Source: Elusimicrobiales bacterium (GTDB taxonomy: Bacteria > Elusimicrobiota > Elusimicrobia > Elusimicrobiales > UBA9959). From it: a DNA stretch of 64,000 nt. Positions 47,421 to 55,980 of the stretch are shown piece by piece. The notes beneath the pieces were generated by a model. The model was not told the origin of the DNA and did no database searches. It was given only the letters and a program-made list of their open reading frames with translations. The position numbers and the translations under genes are program-made. The first letter of the stretch is position 1. Every line of letters begins with the position of its first letter. The stretch covers positions 1-64,000 of the forward strand of contig JAMPXK010000007.1 of assembly GCA_023701245.1 (NCBI GenBank), written 5' to 3'.

Positions 47421-47537
47421 CGCGGGGGCCGGGTTAGCAAAACCCTGCCGGAGCCCGACGCTTGCGTAAGCGCGGAGGGCGAGGCGGGGAGGCGCGAGCA
47501 CGGTGTGCGAGACGCCGTTTTTGCGTTCCGGCCCGCG
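47421..47537 (+). repeat. Structured repeat, copy C
   Basis: 117 bp with near-perfect inverted arms CGCGGGGGCCGG / CCGGCCCGCG. Inner ends are GTTAGCAAAACCCT and GTTTTTGCGTT, as in copy A. The core hairpin GCCCGACGCTTGCGTAAGCGCGGAGGGC-like block has stems CGCTT/AAGCG and GCCC/GGGC, different bases but the same pairing as copies A and B, and the GAGCACGGTGTGCG hairpin is retained. It lies between the rnpB 3' end and the small gene at 47111. Confidence 0.85.
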
Positions 47538-47558
47538 TGGCGGGCCCCGAAACTTTTT

Positions 47559-47940
47559 AGACCGCGGACTGTACCCCGAATTCTGTCCGGCGCCTTGCGG
47601 CGCCTGGAGGACCATTTATCTGTTGCGGCCCACTCTGCGCCGCCCCCCGGAGGGGGCCGGACGGGCAGTCCGAGCGCAATTTTGGCCTTGCTTCAGGAGG
47701 GGCTTGCCCTGCCGCGCCGGTCTCCCGGCGCGCGGTGCGCTCTTACCGCACCTTTTCACCCTTACCCTTGCGGGCGGTATGTTCTCTGTGGCGCTGTCCG
47801 TCGACGGGGGATCTGGCCCCCGCCTCCCGGCCTATGCCGCGCACATATTATGCTGCGCGGTTTGAACCGGCACCCTGCCCTGTGAAGTTCGGAAGTTCCT
47901 CCCACCCCTCGCGGGGAGAGCGGCCCTCCGTCCGCGGTCT
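47559..47940 (-). ncRNA. rnpB: RNase P RNA
   Basis: About 382 nt on the minus strand. P1 is formed by AGACCGCGGAC at the 5' end and GTCCGCGGTCT at the 3' end. Conserved blocks: GGGAGGAACTTCCG (CR I), CAGGGCAGGGTGCC, ACAGAGAACATACCGCC (J11/12), GGGTGAAAAGGTGCGGTAAGAGCGCACCG, GCAAGGCCAAAA, AGATAAATGG and GACAGAATTCGGGGTACAG (CR V). The P4 strands depart from the usual AGUCCGG/CCGGCUU but still pair. It is the catalytic RNA that removes tRNA 5' leaders. The zinc-ribbon gene ends 7 bp upstream; apparent ORFs on the plus strand here are spurious. Confidence 0.95.
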
Positions 47941-47946
47941 AAAGCG

Positions 47947-48693
47947 TCAGCCGTTTATGGTCTGCTCCAGGAACATCAGGCGCCGGCAGTCGGCGCAAAC
48001 GGCAAAAGCGTCCTGCTTCTTGATGTCCACCGTCTTCTGCGGCGTAAGCGACATGTGGCAGCCCCCGCACGAGTACTTGCCCGTGGCCGGGTCCTGGTAG
48101 GCCGCCGCCACCGCCAGGCCCGCTCGGCTGGCGCGGATGGCCTCGTATTTATCCAGGAGATCGGGGCTGATGTCGGCCGCCGCCTCGTCCCGGTCCTTTT
48201 TAGCCGCCTCTATGGCGGCGGCGAGCTCCGCTGCGGAAGCCTCCAGCGCGGCCGCCTCCGAATTCATGACCCCCTCCAGCTTCTTCACCTCGGCCGCCTC
48301 CGCCTTCTCCAGCACGGCCGCCTTGTCTATCTCCTCTAGGATCAGCAGCTCCCGGGTTTCCAGCTCGTCCTTAACGGCCTTGTCCCGCTCGATCTCGCTC
48401 AACAGGGCCTTGAAAGCGTCGTTCTCCTTCACCAGGTTCAGTTCGCGCTGGTGCTTGCGGATGCCCTCTTCCGCTTCGGCTATGCGCAGCTCGGCGTCCT
48501 TCTTGGCGACCTGCAGCGCGCAAAGGGCCTCTTTGGCCGCGGCCATGGAAAGCTTCTTGTCCTCGAACGCCTTGCGCAGGGCGGCCAGCTTTACCGGCAC
48601 CTCGGCCGCGCGGGCGGTCAGCGCGCCTATGGCCGTGTCTTTGCGCTGCAGTTCCACCAGCGCGCGCACTTCGGTCGTGTGAACTATTTCCAT
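47947..48693 (-). CDS. Coiled-coil C4 zinc-ribbon protein
   Basis: 248 aa of the CT398/DUF164 type: a long antiparallel coiled coil (about residues 10-185, Ala/Glu/Lys-rich heptads) followed by a C-terminal zinc ribbon with CGGC (YSCGGCHMSLTP) and CADC (FAVCADCRRLMF). Function in most bacteria is unknown; links to nucleic acid or secretion proteins have been proposed. It ends 6 bp before rnpB in the same direction, so the two may share a transcript. Confidence 0.87.
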   Translation of the reverse strand: MEIVHTTEVRALVELQRKDTAIGALTARAAEVPVKLAALRKAFEDKKLSMAAAKEALCALQVAKKDAELRIAEAEEGIRKHQRELNLVKENDAFKALLSEIERDKAVKDELETRELLILEEIDKAAVLEKAEAAEVKKLEGVMNSEAAALEASAAELAAAIEAAKKDRDEAAADISPDLLDKYEAIRASRAGLAVAAAYQDPATGKYSCGGCHMSLTPQKTVDIKKQDAFAVCADCRRLMFLEQTING

Positions 48694-48713
48694 GGTTTTT
48701 CCGGTCCCGGCCT

Positions 48714-49586
48714 TTAAGCTGCCGCCCTGGGCGCGCCCTTTACGTTCTTAAGGATGGCTATGGCCGCGCGGCTGCGGTTGAGGGTGTAGAGATGCAGCCC
48801 GGGCGCCCCTCCGTCGAGCAGGGCCCGCGCCTGGCGGGAGGCGTACTCCACGCTGAACTTGAACATCCCGTCCTTGTCGCCCTCCCAGCGCTCTATCCCG
48901 CGGCGCAGTTCGTCGGGCACGGTCACCTGCATCATCTTCGTGAAATTCTGCATCTGCTTGTAGCCGGTCAGCGGCATCAGGCCCGGCAGCACCGGCACGG
49001 AAATCCCCGCGGCCGCGGCCTTCTCCAGGAACCTGAAATAATAGCTGTTGTCGAAGAACAGCTGGGTGATAAGGTACTCCGCCCCGGCGTCCACCTTCTC
49101 CCTGAGCCTGGCGATATCCGCCTCCAGGCTGGCCGCCTCCGGGTGCTTTTCCGGGTAACAGGCGCCGCCCAGGGAGAACCCGCCCTCCCGTTTGAGGTCG
49201 GCGATAAGCTGCGCGGCGTAACTGTAGTCGCTGCGGCGCGCGCCGGAATCCACGTTGTGCGGGTCGCCGCGCAGGGCCAGGACGTTGGTGATGTCCATTT
49301 TCTTAAGCCCGTCGCAGATCTCCGCTATCTCCCGGCGGGTGTGGGCCAGGCAGGTCAGGTGCGCCACTATCTCCAGCCCGAACTGCGCCTTGAGCACCCC
49401 GCAGAGCGCCACCGTGCGGTACGGGGTCACCCCGCTGGAGGAATTTGTGACCGAGACGAAATCCGGCGACAGCGCCTTGAGCTCCAGCGCCGTATTGAAC
49501 AGCCGCGCCGTGTCCTCCGCCGTCTTGGGCGGATAGAACTCGAAGGAATAGACCGTGCCGGTCCTAAGGCGCTCTGGCAGGTTCAT
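48714..49586 (-). CDS. metF: Methylenetetrahydrofolate reductase
   Basis: FAD enzyme reducing 5,10-methylene-THF to 5-methyl-THF for methionine synthesis or acetyl-CoA pathways (290 aa). Signatures: FEFYPPKTAEDTARL (with the catalytic Glu), SVTNSSSGVTPYRT, HLTCLAHTRREI, NVLALRGDPHN, YLITQLFFDNSYYFRF and PVLPGLMPLTGYKQM. It begins 2 bp after lepB ends, so it belongs to the lepA-lepB-metF-zinc ribbon group. Confidence 0.95.
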   Translation of the reverse strand: MNLPERLRTGTVYSFEFYPPKTAEDTARLFNTALELKALSPDFVSVTNSSSGVTPYRTVALCGVLKAQFGLEIVAHLTCLAHTRREIAEICDGLKKMDITNVLALRGDPHNVDSGARRSDYSYAAQLIADLKREGGFSLGGACYPEKHPEAASLEADIARLREKVDAGAEYLITQLFFDNSYYFRFLEKAAAAGISVPVLPGLMPLTGYKQMQNFTKMMQVTVPDELRRGIERWEGDKDGMFKFSVEYASRQARALLDGGAPGLHLYTLNRSRAAIAILKNVKGAPRAAA

Positions 49587-49588
49587 GG

Positions 49589-50581
49589 CTAGTCCGGGAA
49601 CCCCACGCGCGAGGGCGGCCAGTAGGTGAACCAGGCCGTGCCCTTTATATTGGCTTCCGGGACCGGGCCCCAGTAGCGCGAGTCGCAGGACCGGTCGCGG
49701 TTGTCGCCCATCACCAGGTAGCTGCCGGTCGGCACGGTCACCGGACCGAAATTGTCGCGGATATACTCGGAGAACATCTTGCCGAGCATGCGGTCATCCC
49801 AGAATCTCTGGTAATCCGCCGGGGTAAGCCTGCCGGCGCCGGCGGGATAGCGGCCCGGGTCCAGGTACTGGGCGTAGCCTTCTTCCTTGAGCGGTTCCCC
49901 GTTGACGAGGACCTTGCCGGCCCGCACCTCGAAGACGTCGCCGGGCATGCCTATGACGCGCTTGATGAAATCCTTGCCGTACTGGCTGCCGCCGCACTGG
50001 AACTCCGCGGGGTCCTCGGAAGGGAAGCGGAAGACCACGATGTCGCCTCGCTTCACTTTCCGGAACTTCAGGAACTTCTTCTGGGTGTAGGGGACGCGGA
50101 AGCCGTAGATGAACTTGTTGACGAACAGGTGGTCCCCTATGAGGAACGTGCGCTCCATGGAGCCGGACGGGATCTTGAAGGCCTGGATAAAGAGGTACAT
50201 CACCACCGAGGCCAGCAGCACCGCGGAGAAGACCGTTTCGGACCACTCCATGTCCTTCTTCATGGTCTGGTTCAGGCCGTCCTTAACCTCGCCCGCCCCC
50301 CCCTTCCACCAGGCGTAGGCCGCGCCGGCCAGGCCGGCCAGGAGGCCGTAGGTCAGCTGGCGGGAACTGAACAGCATGGTGGTCGTCACGTCGCCGCGGC
50401 GGTTGTCCAGGCTGACCGAGAGCAGCACCATGCCCACGAAAGAGACCAGACCGGCGAAAACGGCGTGCCAGCCCCGCGTAAAGGGCGTGGCGTCCTTGAA
50501 CCGCCCCTTCTCCTTGAAATGGTGCGACAGGAACAGGTGCGCGCCCATCAGTATGCCTATCCAGAAAAGTTTTTCTTCCAT
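49589..50581 (-). CDS. lepB: Signal peptidase I
   Basis: Membrane serine protease removing signal peptides (330 aa). The catalytic Ser S141 lies in IPSGSMERTFLIGDHLFVNK, the general-base Lys about K207 in YGKDFIKRVIGMPGD, and box E is GDNRDRSCDSRYWGPV. An N-terminal extension of about 130 residues with three or four membrane helices precedes the catalytic domain, longer than the two-helix E. coli form. A large insert (about 240-275) separates the Lys box from box E. It is 10 bp downstream of lepA. Confidence 0.94.
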   Translation of the reverse strand: MEEKLFWIGILMGAHLFLSHHFKEKGRFKDATPFTRGWHAVFAGLVSFVGMVLLSVSLDNRRGDVTTTMLFSSRQLTYGLLAGLAGAAYAWWKGGAGEVKDGLNQTMKKDMEWSETVFSAVLLASVVMYLFIQAFKIPSGSMERTFLIGDHLFVNKFIYGFRVPYTQKKFLKFRKVKRGDIVVFRFPSEDPAEFQCGGSQYGKDFIKRVIGMPGDVFEVRAGKVLVNGEPLKEEGYAQYLDPGRYPAGAGRLTPADYQRFWDDRMLGKMFSEYIRDNFGPVTVPTGSYLVMGDNRDRSCDSRYWGPVPEANIKGTAWFTYWPPSRVGFPD

Positions 50582-50591
50582 TGTTGCGTCC

Positions 50592-52403
50592 TTATTTATC
50601 CTGACTGATCTTCAAAAGCGACATGAAGGCTTCCTGCGGGATCTCCACGGAGCCCATCAGCTTCATCTTGCGCTTGCCTTCCTTCTGCGCTTCCAGCAGT
50701 TTGCGTTTGCGGGTGATGTCTCCGCCGTAACACTTCGCCAGCACGTCCTTGCGCTGGGCGCCTATGGTCTCGCGGGCTATGATCTTGCCGTTGACCTGCG
50801 CCTGCACGGCGATCTCGAACATATGCTTGGGGATGAGGCCCTTGAGCTTCTCGCAGATCTGCCGGGAGTTGCCCAGCGCCTTGGTCTTGTGCGTTATGAA
50901 GGAGAGCGCGTCCACCGGCTCGGAGTGCAGCAGGATCTCTATCTTGACCATGTCCGAGGAGCGGTATTCGTGCGGTTCGTAGTCGAACGAGGCGTAGCCG
51001 CGCGACACGGACTTCAGTTTGTCGTAGAAGTCCAGGATGATCTCGGAGAGCGGCAGGTAATACTCCACGATAACCCTCGTGGTGGAGATGTACTCTATCT
51101 TTATGTGCTCGCCGCGTTTTTCCTTGAGGAGGTTCATGATGCCCTCCATGTATGTCAGCGGCGCTATGATGTTGGCTTTGACGTAGGGCTCCATGATATC
51201 CATCACATCGCCGTAATGGGGGAAATCCGCCGGGTTGGTCACCTCTATATATTTCCCTTTCAGGCCCTGCTTGTCCTTGGCCTGCACCTTGTAGATGACG
51301 TTGGGGTTGGTGGCGATGAGCGGGATGTCGAACTCGCGCTCTATGCGCTCCCGGATGATGTCGAGGTGCAGCAGGCCCATGAAGCCCAGGCGGAAGCCGA
51401 AGCCCAGCGCCTTGGAGGTCTCGCCCTGGAAGTTGAACGAGGAATCGGTGAGGTTCAGCTTTTCTATGGCGGTCTTCAAGGCGGTGTAGTCGGTGGTGTT
51501 GACCGGGTAGAAACCGGCGAAGACCACGGGGTTCACTTCCTTGTAGCCGGGCAGCGGCGCGTCGAGCTTTACGCCCTTTTCGAAGATGGTGTCGCCCATC
51601 TTGATCTCGTGGATGTCGCGGATGCCGGCCACGATGTAGCCGACCTCGCCGGTCCTGATGGACTGGCCCTTGATGAGCTTGGGCGTAAGGTAGCCGACCT
51701 CTTCCACCTTGTAGCTGGTGCCCTTGGAGTGGAAAGTGATGTACTTGCCGGCGGAGATGGAACCGTCCACCACGCGGGTATAGATGACCACGCCCTTGTA
51801 GACGTCGTAGAAAGAGTCGAAGACCAGGGCCTTCAGGGGCCGTTCGGAAGAGCCCACCGGCGGCGGGATCTCCTTGATCACGCGCTCCAGCACTTCGCGC
51901 GCGCCGCGGCCGTCCTTGGCGCTGATGCGGGAGGAATCCTTCGGGTCCCTGAGCACCTCCCAGATCTGCTCCTCGGTGGCGTCGGGGTTGGCGTGCTCCA
52001 GGTCGATCTTGTTGATGACGGGGATGATGGTAAGGCCCAGGCTCTGCGCCAGGTGCGCGTGCGCCAGCGTCTGCGCCTCCACGCCCTGCGACGCGTCCAC
52101 CAGCAGGATGGCGCCCTCGCAGGCGGCCATGGCGCGGCTCACCTCGTAGGAAAAGTCCACGTGGCCGGGCGTGTCGATGAGGTTGAGGATGTATTCCTCG
52201 CCGTCGGCCTCGCTCTTGTAGAGCATGCGCACGGCCTTGGCCTTGATGGTGATGCCGCGCTCCCGCTCCAGTTCCATGCCGTCGAGGAACTGTTCCTTCA
52301 TCTGACGGTCCGGCACCGTGTCGGTGAGCTGGATAAAGCGGTCGGCCAGCGTGCTCTTGCCGTGGTCTATATGCGCGATGATGCAGAAGTTGCGTATCTT
52401 CAT
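50592..52403 (-). CDS. lepA: Elongation factor 4 (LepA)
   Basis: Ribosome-associated GTPase acting in initiation and back-translocation (603 aa, standard). G1 is AHIDHGKSTLADRF, G2 RGITIKAK, G3 DTPGHVDFSYE, G4 NKID, and the LepA-specific C-terminal domain includes KMKLMGSVEIPQEAFMSLLKI. The ATG has no Shine-Dalgarno; the sequence upstream is one arm of a 27-bp inverted repeat beginning 9 bp before the start, so translation entry may be affected by that structure. Confidence 0.97.
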   Translation of the reverse strand: MKIRNFCIIAHIDHGKSTLADRFIQLTDTVPDRQMKEQFLDGMELERERGITIKAKAVRMLYKSEADGEEYILNLIDTPGHVDFSYEVSRAMAACEGAILLVDASQGVEAQTLAHAHLAQSLGLTIIPVINKIDLEHANPDATEEQIWEVLRDPKDSSRISAKDGRGAREVLERVIKEIPPPVGSSERPLKALVFDSFYDVYKGVVIYTRVVDGSISAGKYITFHSKGTSYKVEEVGYLTPKLIKGQSIRTGEVGYIVAGIRDIHEIKMGDTIFEKGVKLDAPLPGYKEVNPVVFAGFYPVNTTDYTALKTAIEKLNLTDSSFNFQGETSKALGFGFRLGFMGLLHLDIIRERIEREFDIPLIATNPNVIYKVQAKDKQGLKGKYIEVTNPADFPHYGDVMDIMEPYVKANIIAPLTYMEGIMNLLKEKRGEHIKIEYISTTRVIVEYYLPLSEIILDFYDKLKSVSRGYASFDYEPHEYRSSDMVKIEILLHSEPVDALSFITHKTKALGNSRQICEKLKGLIPKHMFEIAVQAQVNGKIIARETIGAQRKDVLAKCYGGDITRKRKLLEAQKEGKRKMKLMGSVEIPQEAFMSLLKISQDK

Positions 52404-52412
52404 GTTGTTTGA

Positions 52413-52505
52413 GGGACGTTGTTGACTATTTGACTATTTTTCACCGGTCTTTAAAATTTTAGCGTCATATCTTGACTGAAATAGTCAAATAGTCAACAAC
52501 GTCCC
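52413..52505. repeat. 27-bp perfect inverted repeat upstream of lepA
   Basis: Arm 52413-52439 (GGGACGTTGTTGACTATT...) is exactly complementary to 52479-52505, with a 39-nt AT-rich spacer. Each arm contains the tandem TTGACTATTTGACTATT. It fills the gap between the ptsI stop and the lepA start. It is too long for an ordinary terminator, has no T-run, and looks like a mobile REP/MITE-type element. Confidence 0.85.
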
Positions 52506-52515
52506 GGTCCTATAT

Positions 52516-54243
52516 CTATTTCACCTCGTCCTCTATCAGGCGGCGGATCTCTTCGGAGGTGGGCAGACCCAGGGCGCGCTGGCCCAGGGCGGAGAATTTC
52601 TCGAAGTTGATGGCCCGCACCGAATGCTTGGAGCGCAGGTACATCTTGGCCGGCACGGAGAGGATGTCCACGCCCAGCCCCACCAGCAACGGGATGGCGT
52701 ACGGGTCGGAGGCCATTTCGCCGCAGACGCTCACCGGCTTGCCCTTCTTGTGCGCGGTCTGAACCACCAGGTTGATAAGGCGCAGCACGGCGGGATGGAA
52801 CGGCTCGTAGAGCTCCGACACGTACTGGTTGATGCGGTCCACCGCCAGCGTGTACTGCACCAGGTCGTTGGTGCCTATGGAGACGAAGTCGATCTCCGGC
52901 AGCAGCGAGTCCAGGATAATGGCGGCCGCGGGGATCTCTATCATCACGCCGAACTCCGGGTCTTTCTTTACGGGGAACCCCTCTTCGGCCAGCTCGGTCC
53001 GGACGTCGGAAGCTATCTTCTTGACCGTCAGCAGCTCGTCCACGGAGGAGAGCATGGGGATCATGATCTTGATGTTGCCCTCGGTGTTGGCCTTGTAGAT
53101 GGCGCGCAGCTGCGTCTTGAGCAGTTCCGGGTACTTGATGAACAGGCGGATGCCGCGGAAGCCCATGAACGGGTTGCGCTCGTCCTTGAGGCCCTTGATG
53201 CCCAGTTCCGTGGCGCGGTCGCCGCCGATGTCCGCGGTGCGGATGGTGAGCGGGATGCCGGGGGCGGCCTTGACCACGGAGGCGTAGGCCTTGAGCTGCT
53301 CTTCCTCCGTGGGAACGCTCGCCCGGTTCATGTAAAGGAACTCCGTGCGGTACAGGCCCACGCCCTCGGCCTTCACGGCCATCAGTTCGGGGGCGTCCTC
53401 GGCCGAGTCCAGGTTGCACATCAGGCTGATCTTGTGGCCGTCGCGCGTGGTGGCCGGCAGGCCCTTGAGGCGGTGGAAGAAATGCTCCTGCTTCTGCAGC
53501 TCTTCCTTGCGGGCCTTGTACTTCTCGATTATCTCCGGCGAGGGCGAAATGATGACCATGCCCTGCTCGCCGTCCACTATCAGCGTGTCGCCGCTCTGGA
53601 TCTGGCGGCTGATGTCGGAGAGGCCCACCACGGCCGGGATGCCCATGCTCTGGGCGAAGATGGCCGTATGGCTGGACTTGGACCCCAGGTCCATGCAGAA
53701 ACCGAGCACCTTGTTGGATTCGCGGATGTGCAGCGTGTCCGAGGGGTAGAGGTTGTGCGCCACTATGATGACCGGCTCTTTCAGGTCCTTCAGCGAGGTC
53801 TTCTCGGAGTTCACCAGGTTGGAGATGATCTTTTTACCCACGTCGAAAATGTCGTGCTTGCGCTCGTGGAAGAATTCGTCGTCGATCTTTTCGAACTGCT
53901 CCTCGGCCTTGTCCAGGATCTCCGACAGCGCGAACTCCGCGTTCATGGCCTTGGCCACGATCAGCTTGGGGACCTCCTTGGTGATCAGGGGGTCCTGCAG
54001 GATAAGGTGGTGGGCGTCTATGAGCTTGGCGTGGTTCTTGCCGAGCACGTTGAGGATCTTGGCGCGGATCACGTCCAAGTCCTCGCGGGTCTTCTCGAGG
54101 GCGTCCTTGAAGCGTTTTACCTCGGCCTTTATCTTTTCAGGCTCTATCTCCTTCTGCTCAATGAGGATGTTCTCCTCCTTGACGATATGGGCCTTGCCGA
54201 TGGCGATGCCGAGGCTGGCAGCTACGCCTTTTTTTATTAGCAT
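52516..54243 (-). CDS. ptsI: PTS enzyme I
   Basis: Phosphoenolpyruvate-protein phosphotransferase that passes phosphate from PEP to HPr (575 aa, standard). The phospho-His is H192 in MDLGSKSSHTAIFAQSMGIPAVVG. The PEP-binding barrel shows RTADIGGDR, NPFMGFRGIRL, MIPMLSSVDEL, the GVMIEIPAA segment, and SIGTNDLVQYTLAVDR followed by the catalytic Cys in VCGEMASDP. The usual GGRTSH is GSKSSH here. It is the last gene of the hpf-to-ptsI operon, 22 bp after HPr. Confidence 0.96.
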   Translation of the reverse strand: MLIKKGVAASLGIAIGKAHIVKEENILIEQKEIEPEKIKAEVKRFKDALEKTREDLDVIRAKILNVLGKNHAKLIDAHHLILQDPLITKEVPKLIVAKAMNAEFALSEILDKAEEQFEKIDDEFFHERKHDIFDVGKKIISNLVNSEKTSLKDLKEPVIIVAHNLYPSDTLHIRESNKVLGFCMDLGSKSSHTAIFAQSMGIPAVVGLSDISRQIQSGDTLIVDGEQGMVIISPSPEIIEKYKARKEELQKQEHFFHRLKGLPATTRDGHKISLMCNLDSAEDAPELMAVKAEGVGLYRTEFLYMNRASVPTEEEQLKAYASVVKAAPGIPLTIRTADIGGDRATELGIKGLKDERNPFMGFRGIRLFIKYPELLKTQLRAIYKANTEGNIKIMIPMLSSVDELLTVKKIASDVRTELAEEGFPVKKDPEFGVMIEIPAAAIILDSLLPEIDFVSIGTNDLVQYTLAVDRINQYVSELYEPFHPAVLRLINLVVQTAHKKGKPVSVCGEMASDPYAIPLLVGLGVDILSVPAKMYLRSKHSVRAINFEKFSALGQRALGLPTSEEIRRLIEDEVK

Positions 54244-54265
54244 GATCCGCTCCGGTTAGAAGTCA

Positions 54266-54532
54266 TTATTCCTCGTCGAACTTTCTCGCGAACAGTTCCT
54301 CTATGGCCTTCACGGCCTCGGCCTCGTCCTTCCCCTTGGCCGTCACCTCTATCACGCTGCCCTTGCCGGCGGCCAGGGTCATGATGCCCATGATGCTCTT
54401 GGCGTTGACCTCCATACCGTCCTTGACCAGCTTAATGTCGCTGGCGAAGCGCGAGGCGGTGTTGGCCACCATGCCGGCGGGCCGGGCGTGGATGCCAAGT
54501 TCGTTGATGATGGTTATGGCTCGTTTTGTCAT
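54266..54532 (-). CDS. ptsH: Phosphocarrier protein HPr
   Basis: 88-aa HPr. The PEP-dependent site is H15 in ELGIHARPAGMVA, and the HprK-dependent regulatory Ser is S46 in VNAKSIMGIMTLAA. Both sites are intact, matching the hprK gene in the same operon. It overlaps the IID gene by 4 bp (ATGA) and precedes ptsI. Confidence 0.96.
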   Translation of the reverse strand: MTKRAITIINELGIHARPAGMVANTASRFASDIKLVKDGMEVNAKSIMGIMTLAAGKGSVIEVTAKGKDEAEAVKAIEELFARKFDEE

Positions 54533-55359
54533 AGGTAAAGTTTGAAGGGCTCCAGTTTAAGCAGACCGAAAAGCAGCACCGAGGCCGCCAGGATCAGGCC
54601 GGCCGAGAAAAAGACGGAACGCCCGAAAGCGCGCGCTACCCGATGCAGGGCCAGCACGGCGATCGGCAGGCCTATCTTCAGCAGCAGGTCCGCCGGGCGG
54701 CAGGCGCCGCAGTTGAACCCGGCGAGCAGCCCGAAGGCCAGCAGCACTATGGCCAGCGACATGGCGAACCCGGCCGCCGAGAGCAGGCGGATGAGGCGCG
54801 GCCAGTTGGCGGCGTCGAGCGCGCAGTTGGCCGAGCCGCCGCAGGCGTAGCCGGCCTTGAGGCCTTTCCAGCGGATGTAGACCGAGAAGACCGAATAGAC
54901 CGCGATGCCCGACAGCGGCCCCGCCAGCAGCACGCCGAAGGCCGGGGTCTCCGTCATGTCGGTGAACAGCCAGCCGTAAAAGCCGCAGCCCGCCCAGACC
55001 AGCAGGCAGAGCTGCACGGTCATGGGCTTGAGCCGGCCCCAGAAGATCCGGTCGCCGATGGAGGCGAAACTGGAGGCCAGCGCCTGTTTCACTCCGGGCA
55101 GGTGCTTGACCATGTCCTGGTCTCCGGCCGCGGCCCGCTCTTCCATGCGGGCTACATTGCCCAGCACGAACGACGCCATGTAGGGCTGGGTATTGAAGAT
55201 CTCCAGGTGGCGCAGGAGGGCGGCCTTCAGGCGGTCGCCGCCGGCATAGGCCTTCTCCAGGGCGGGCTGCAGGGCAAAAGCGAAGCCCAGGTTCTGGAAC
55301 CTTTCATAGTTCCAACCCGCCTGGAGCAAGAACGACCGCAGGAACATCTTGAACAGCAT
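54529..55359 (-). CDS. PTS mannose-family IID component
   Basis: 276-aa IID membrane subunit of a mannose-type PTS. N-terminal FLRSFLLQAGWNYERFQNLGFAFALQPALEKAYAGGDR and HLEIFNTQPYMASFVLGNVARMEE are typical. The C-terminal half has four or five hydrophobic segments. It contains CGGSANCALDAANW and FNCGACRPADLLLKIGLP, Cys-bearing loops that are not usual for IID. It partners with IIC, 6 bp upstream. Confidence 0.9.
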   Translation of the reverse strand: MLFKMFLRSFLLQAGWNYERFQNLGFAFALQPALEKAYAGGDRLKAALLRHLEIFNTQPYMASFVLGNVARMEERAAAGDQDMVKHLPGVKQALASSFASIGDRIFWGRLKPMTVQLCLLVWAGCGFYGWLFTDMTETPAFGVLLAGPLSGIAVYSVFSVYIRWKGLKAGYACGGSANCALDAANWPRLIRLLSAAGFAMSLAIVLLAFGLLAGFNCGACRPADLLLKIGLPIAVLALHRVARAFGRSVFFSAGLILAASVLLFGLLKLEPFKLYL

Positions 55360-55365
55360 TCGACC

Positions 55366-55980
55366 CTATCCTTTCTTGTAGATCTGCGTCCTGAACCTGA
55401 AATACAGCCCGCTGAGGCCCAGCCAGGGCATCAGCGAATAAGCGAAATCGGCGCCGGGATAAAGCCGGGAGACCCCCGGCAGCAGGCCCAGCAGCGCGGC
55501 CAGGCCCGTCATGGCCAGCACGTAGCCGGCCAGGGCGGCGTTCTCCATGACCAGCGCCCGGGCCAGCCAGCGGCGCAGCCGGAGATCTCCCGCCGCCACC
55601 TGCGCCTCTATAAGGGCGTTCAGGCCGGAACGGGCGGCGCGCAGGCGGTACTCTACCGGGGAATAAGCGACGCCGGCGGCCACGCCGATGAAGAAAGCCA
55701 GCGAAGGCGCCAGCCCCCCCGCCGCGTGGGCCAGCACGCCGACGGCGGCGGCGGCGGTGCCGTTGGGCGGCACCACGCCGCCCACCGGGATGAAATCGAT
55801 GTAGAGCAGTTCCAGCAGGATGCCGATCTTGGCGCCTTCCAGCGGGCAGCCGTTGAGCCAGCCGAGCAGGGGCCCCACCAGCGCCGGGCGCGAGAGCAGG
55901 AACTGGCCCGCCTGCACGGAGTCCAGGCCCAGCAGGCCGGCCAGGGCGGAAGAGATAAGGGCTTTGAGGGCCAGGGTCAC
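55366..55980 (-). CDS. PTS mannose-family IIC component
   Basis: 204 aa from the GTG at 55980, which overlaps the stop of the GH57 gene (GTGA). It is a multi-helix membrane protein with LDSVQAGQFLLSRPALVGPLLGWLNGCPLEGAKIGILLELLYIDFIPVGGVVPPNGT, the IIC signature. It is a little shorter than usual (about 230-260 aa), with the C-terminal part reduced. The frame is open upstream to 56121, but that region belongs to GH57. With IID, IIB and IIA it forms one complete sugar permease. Confidence 0.87.
   Translation of the reverse strand: MTLALKALISSALAGLLGLDSVQAGQFLLSRPALVGPLLGWLNGCPLEGAKIGILLELLYIDFIPVGGVVPPNGTAAAAVGVLAHAAGGLAPSLAFFIGVAAGVAYSPVEYRLRAARSGLNALIEAQVAAGDLRLRRWLARALVMENAALAGYVLAMTGLAALLGLLPGVSRLYPGADFAYSLMPWLGLSGLYFRFRTQIYKKG

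Noticed and set aside
47503-47885. Open frames of 120-126 codons on the plus strand
   Set aside because: They lie over the RNase P RNA (minus strand), whose conserved blocks and P1 pairing are clear; the peptides are Pro/Arg/Ala-rich noise.
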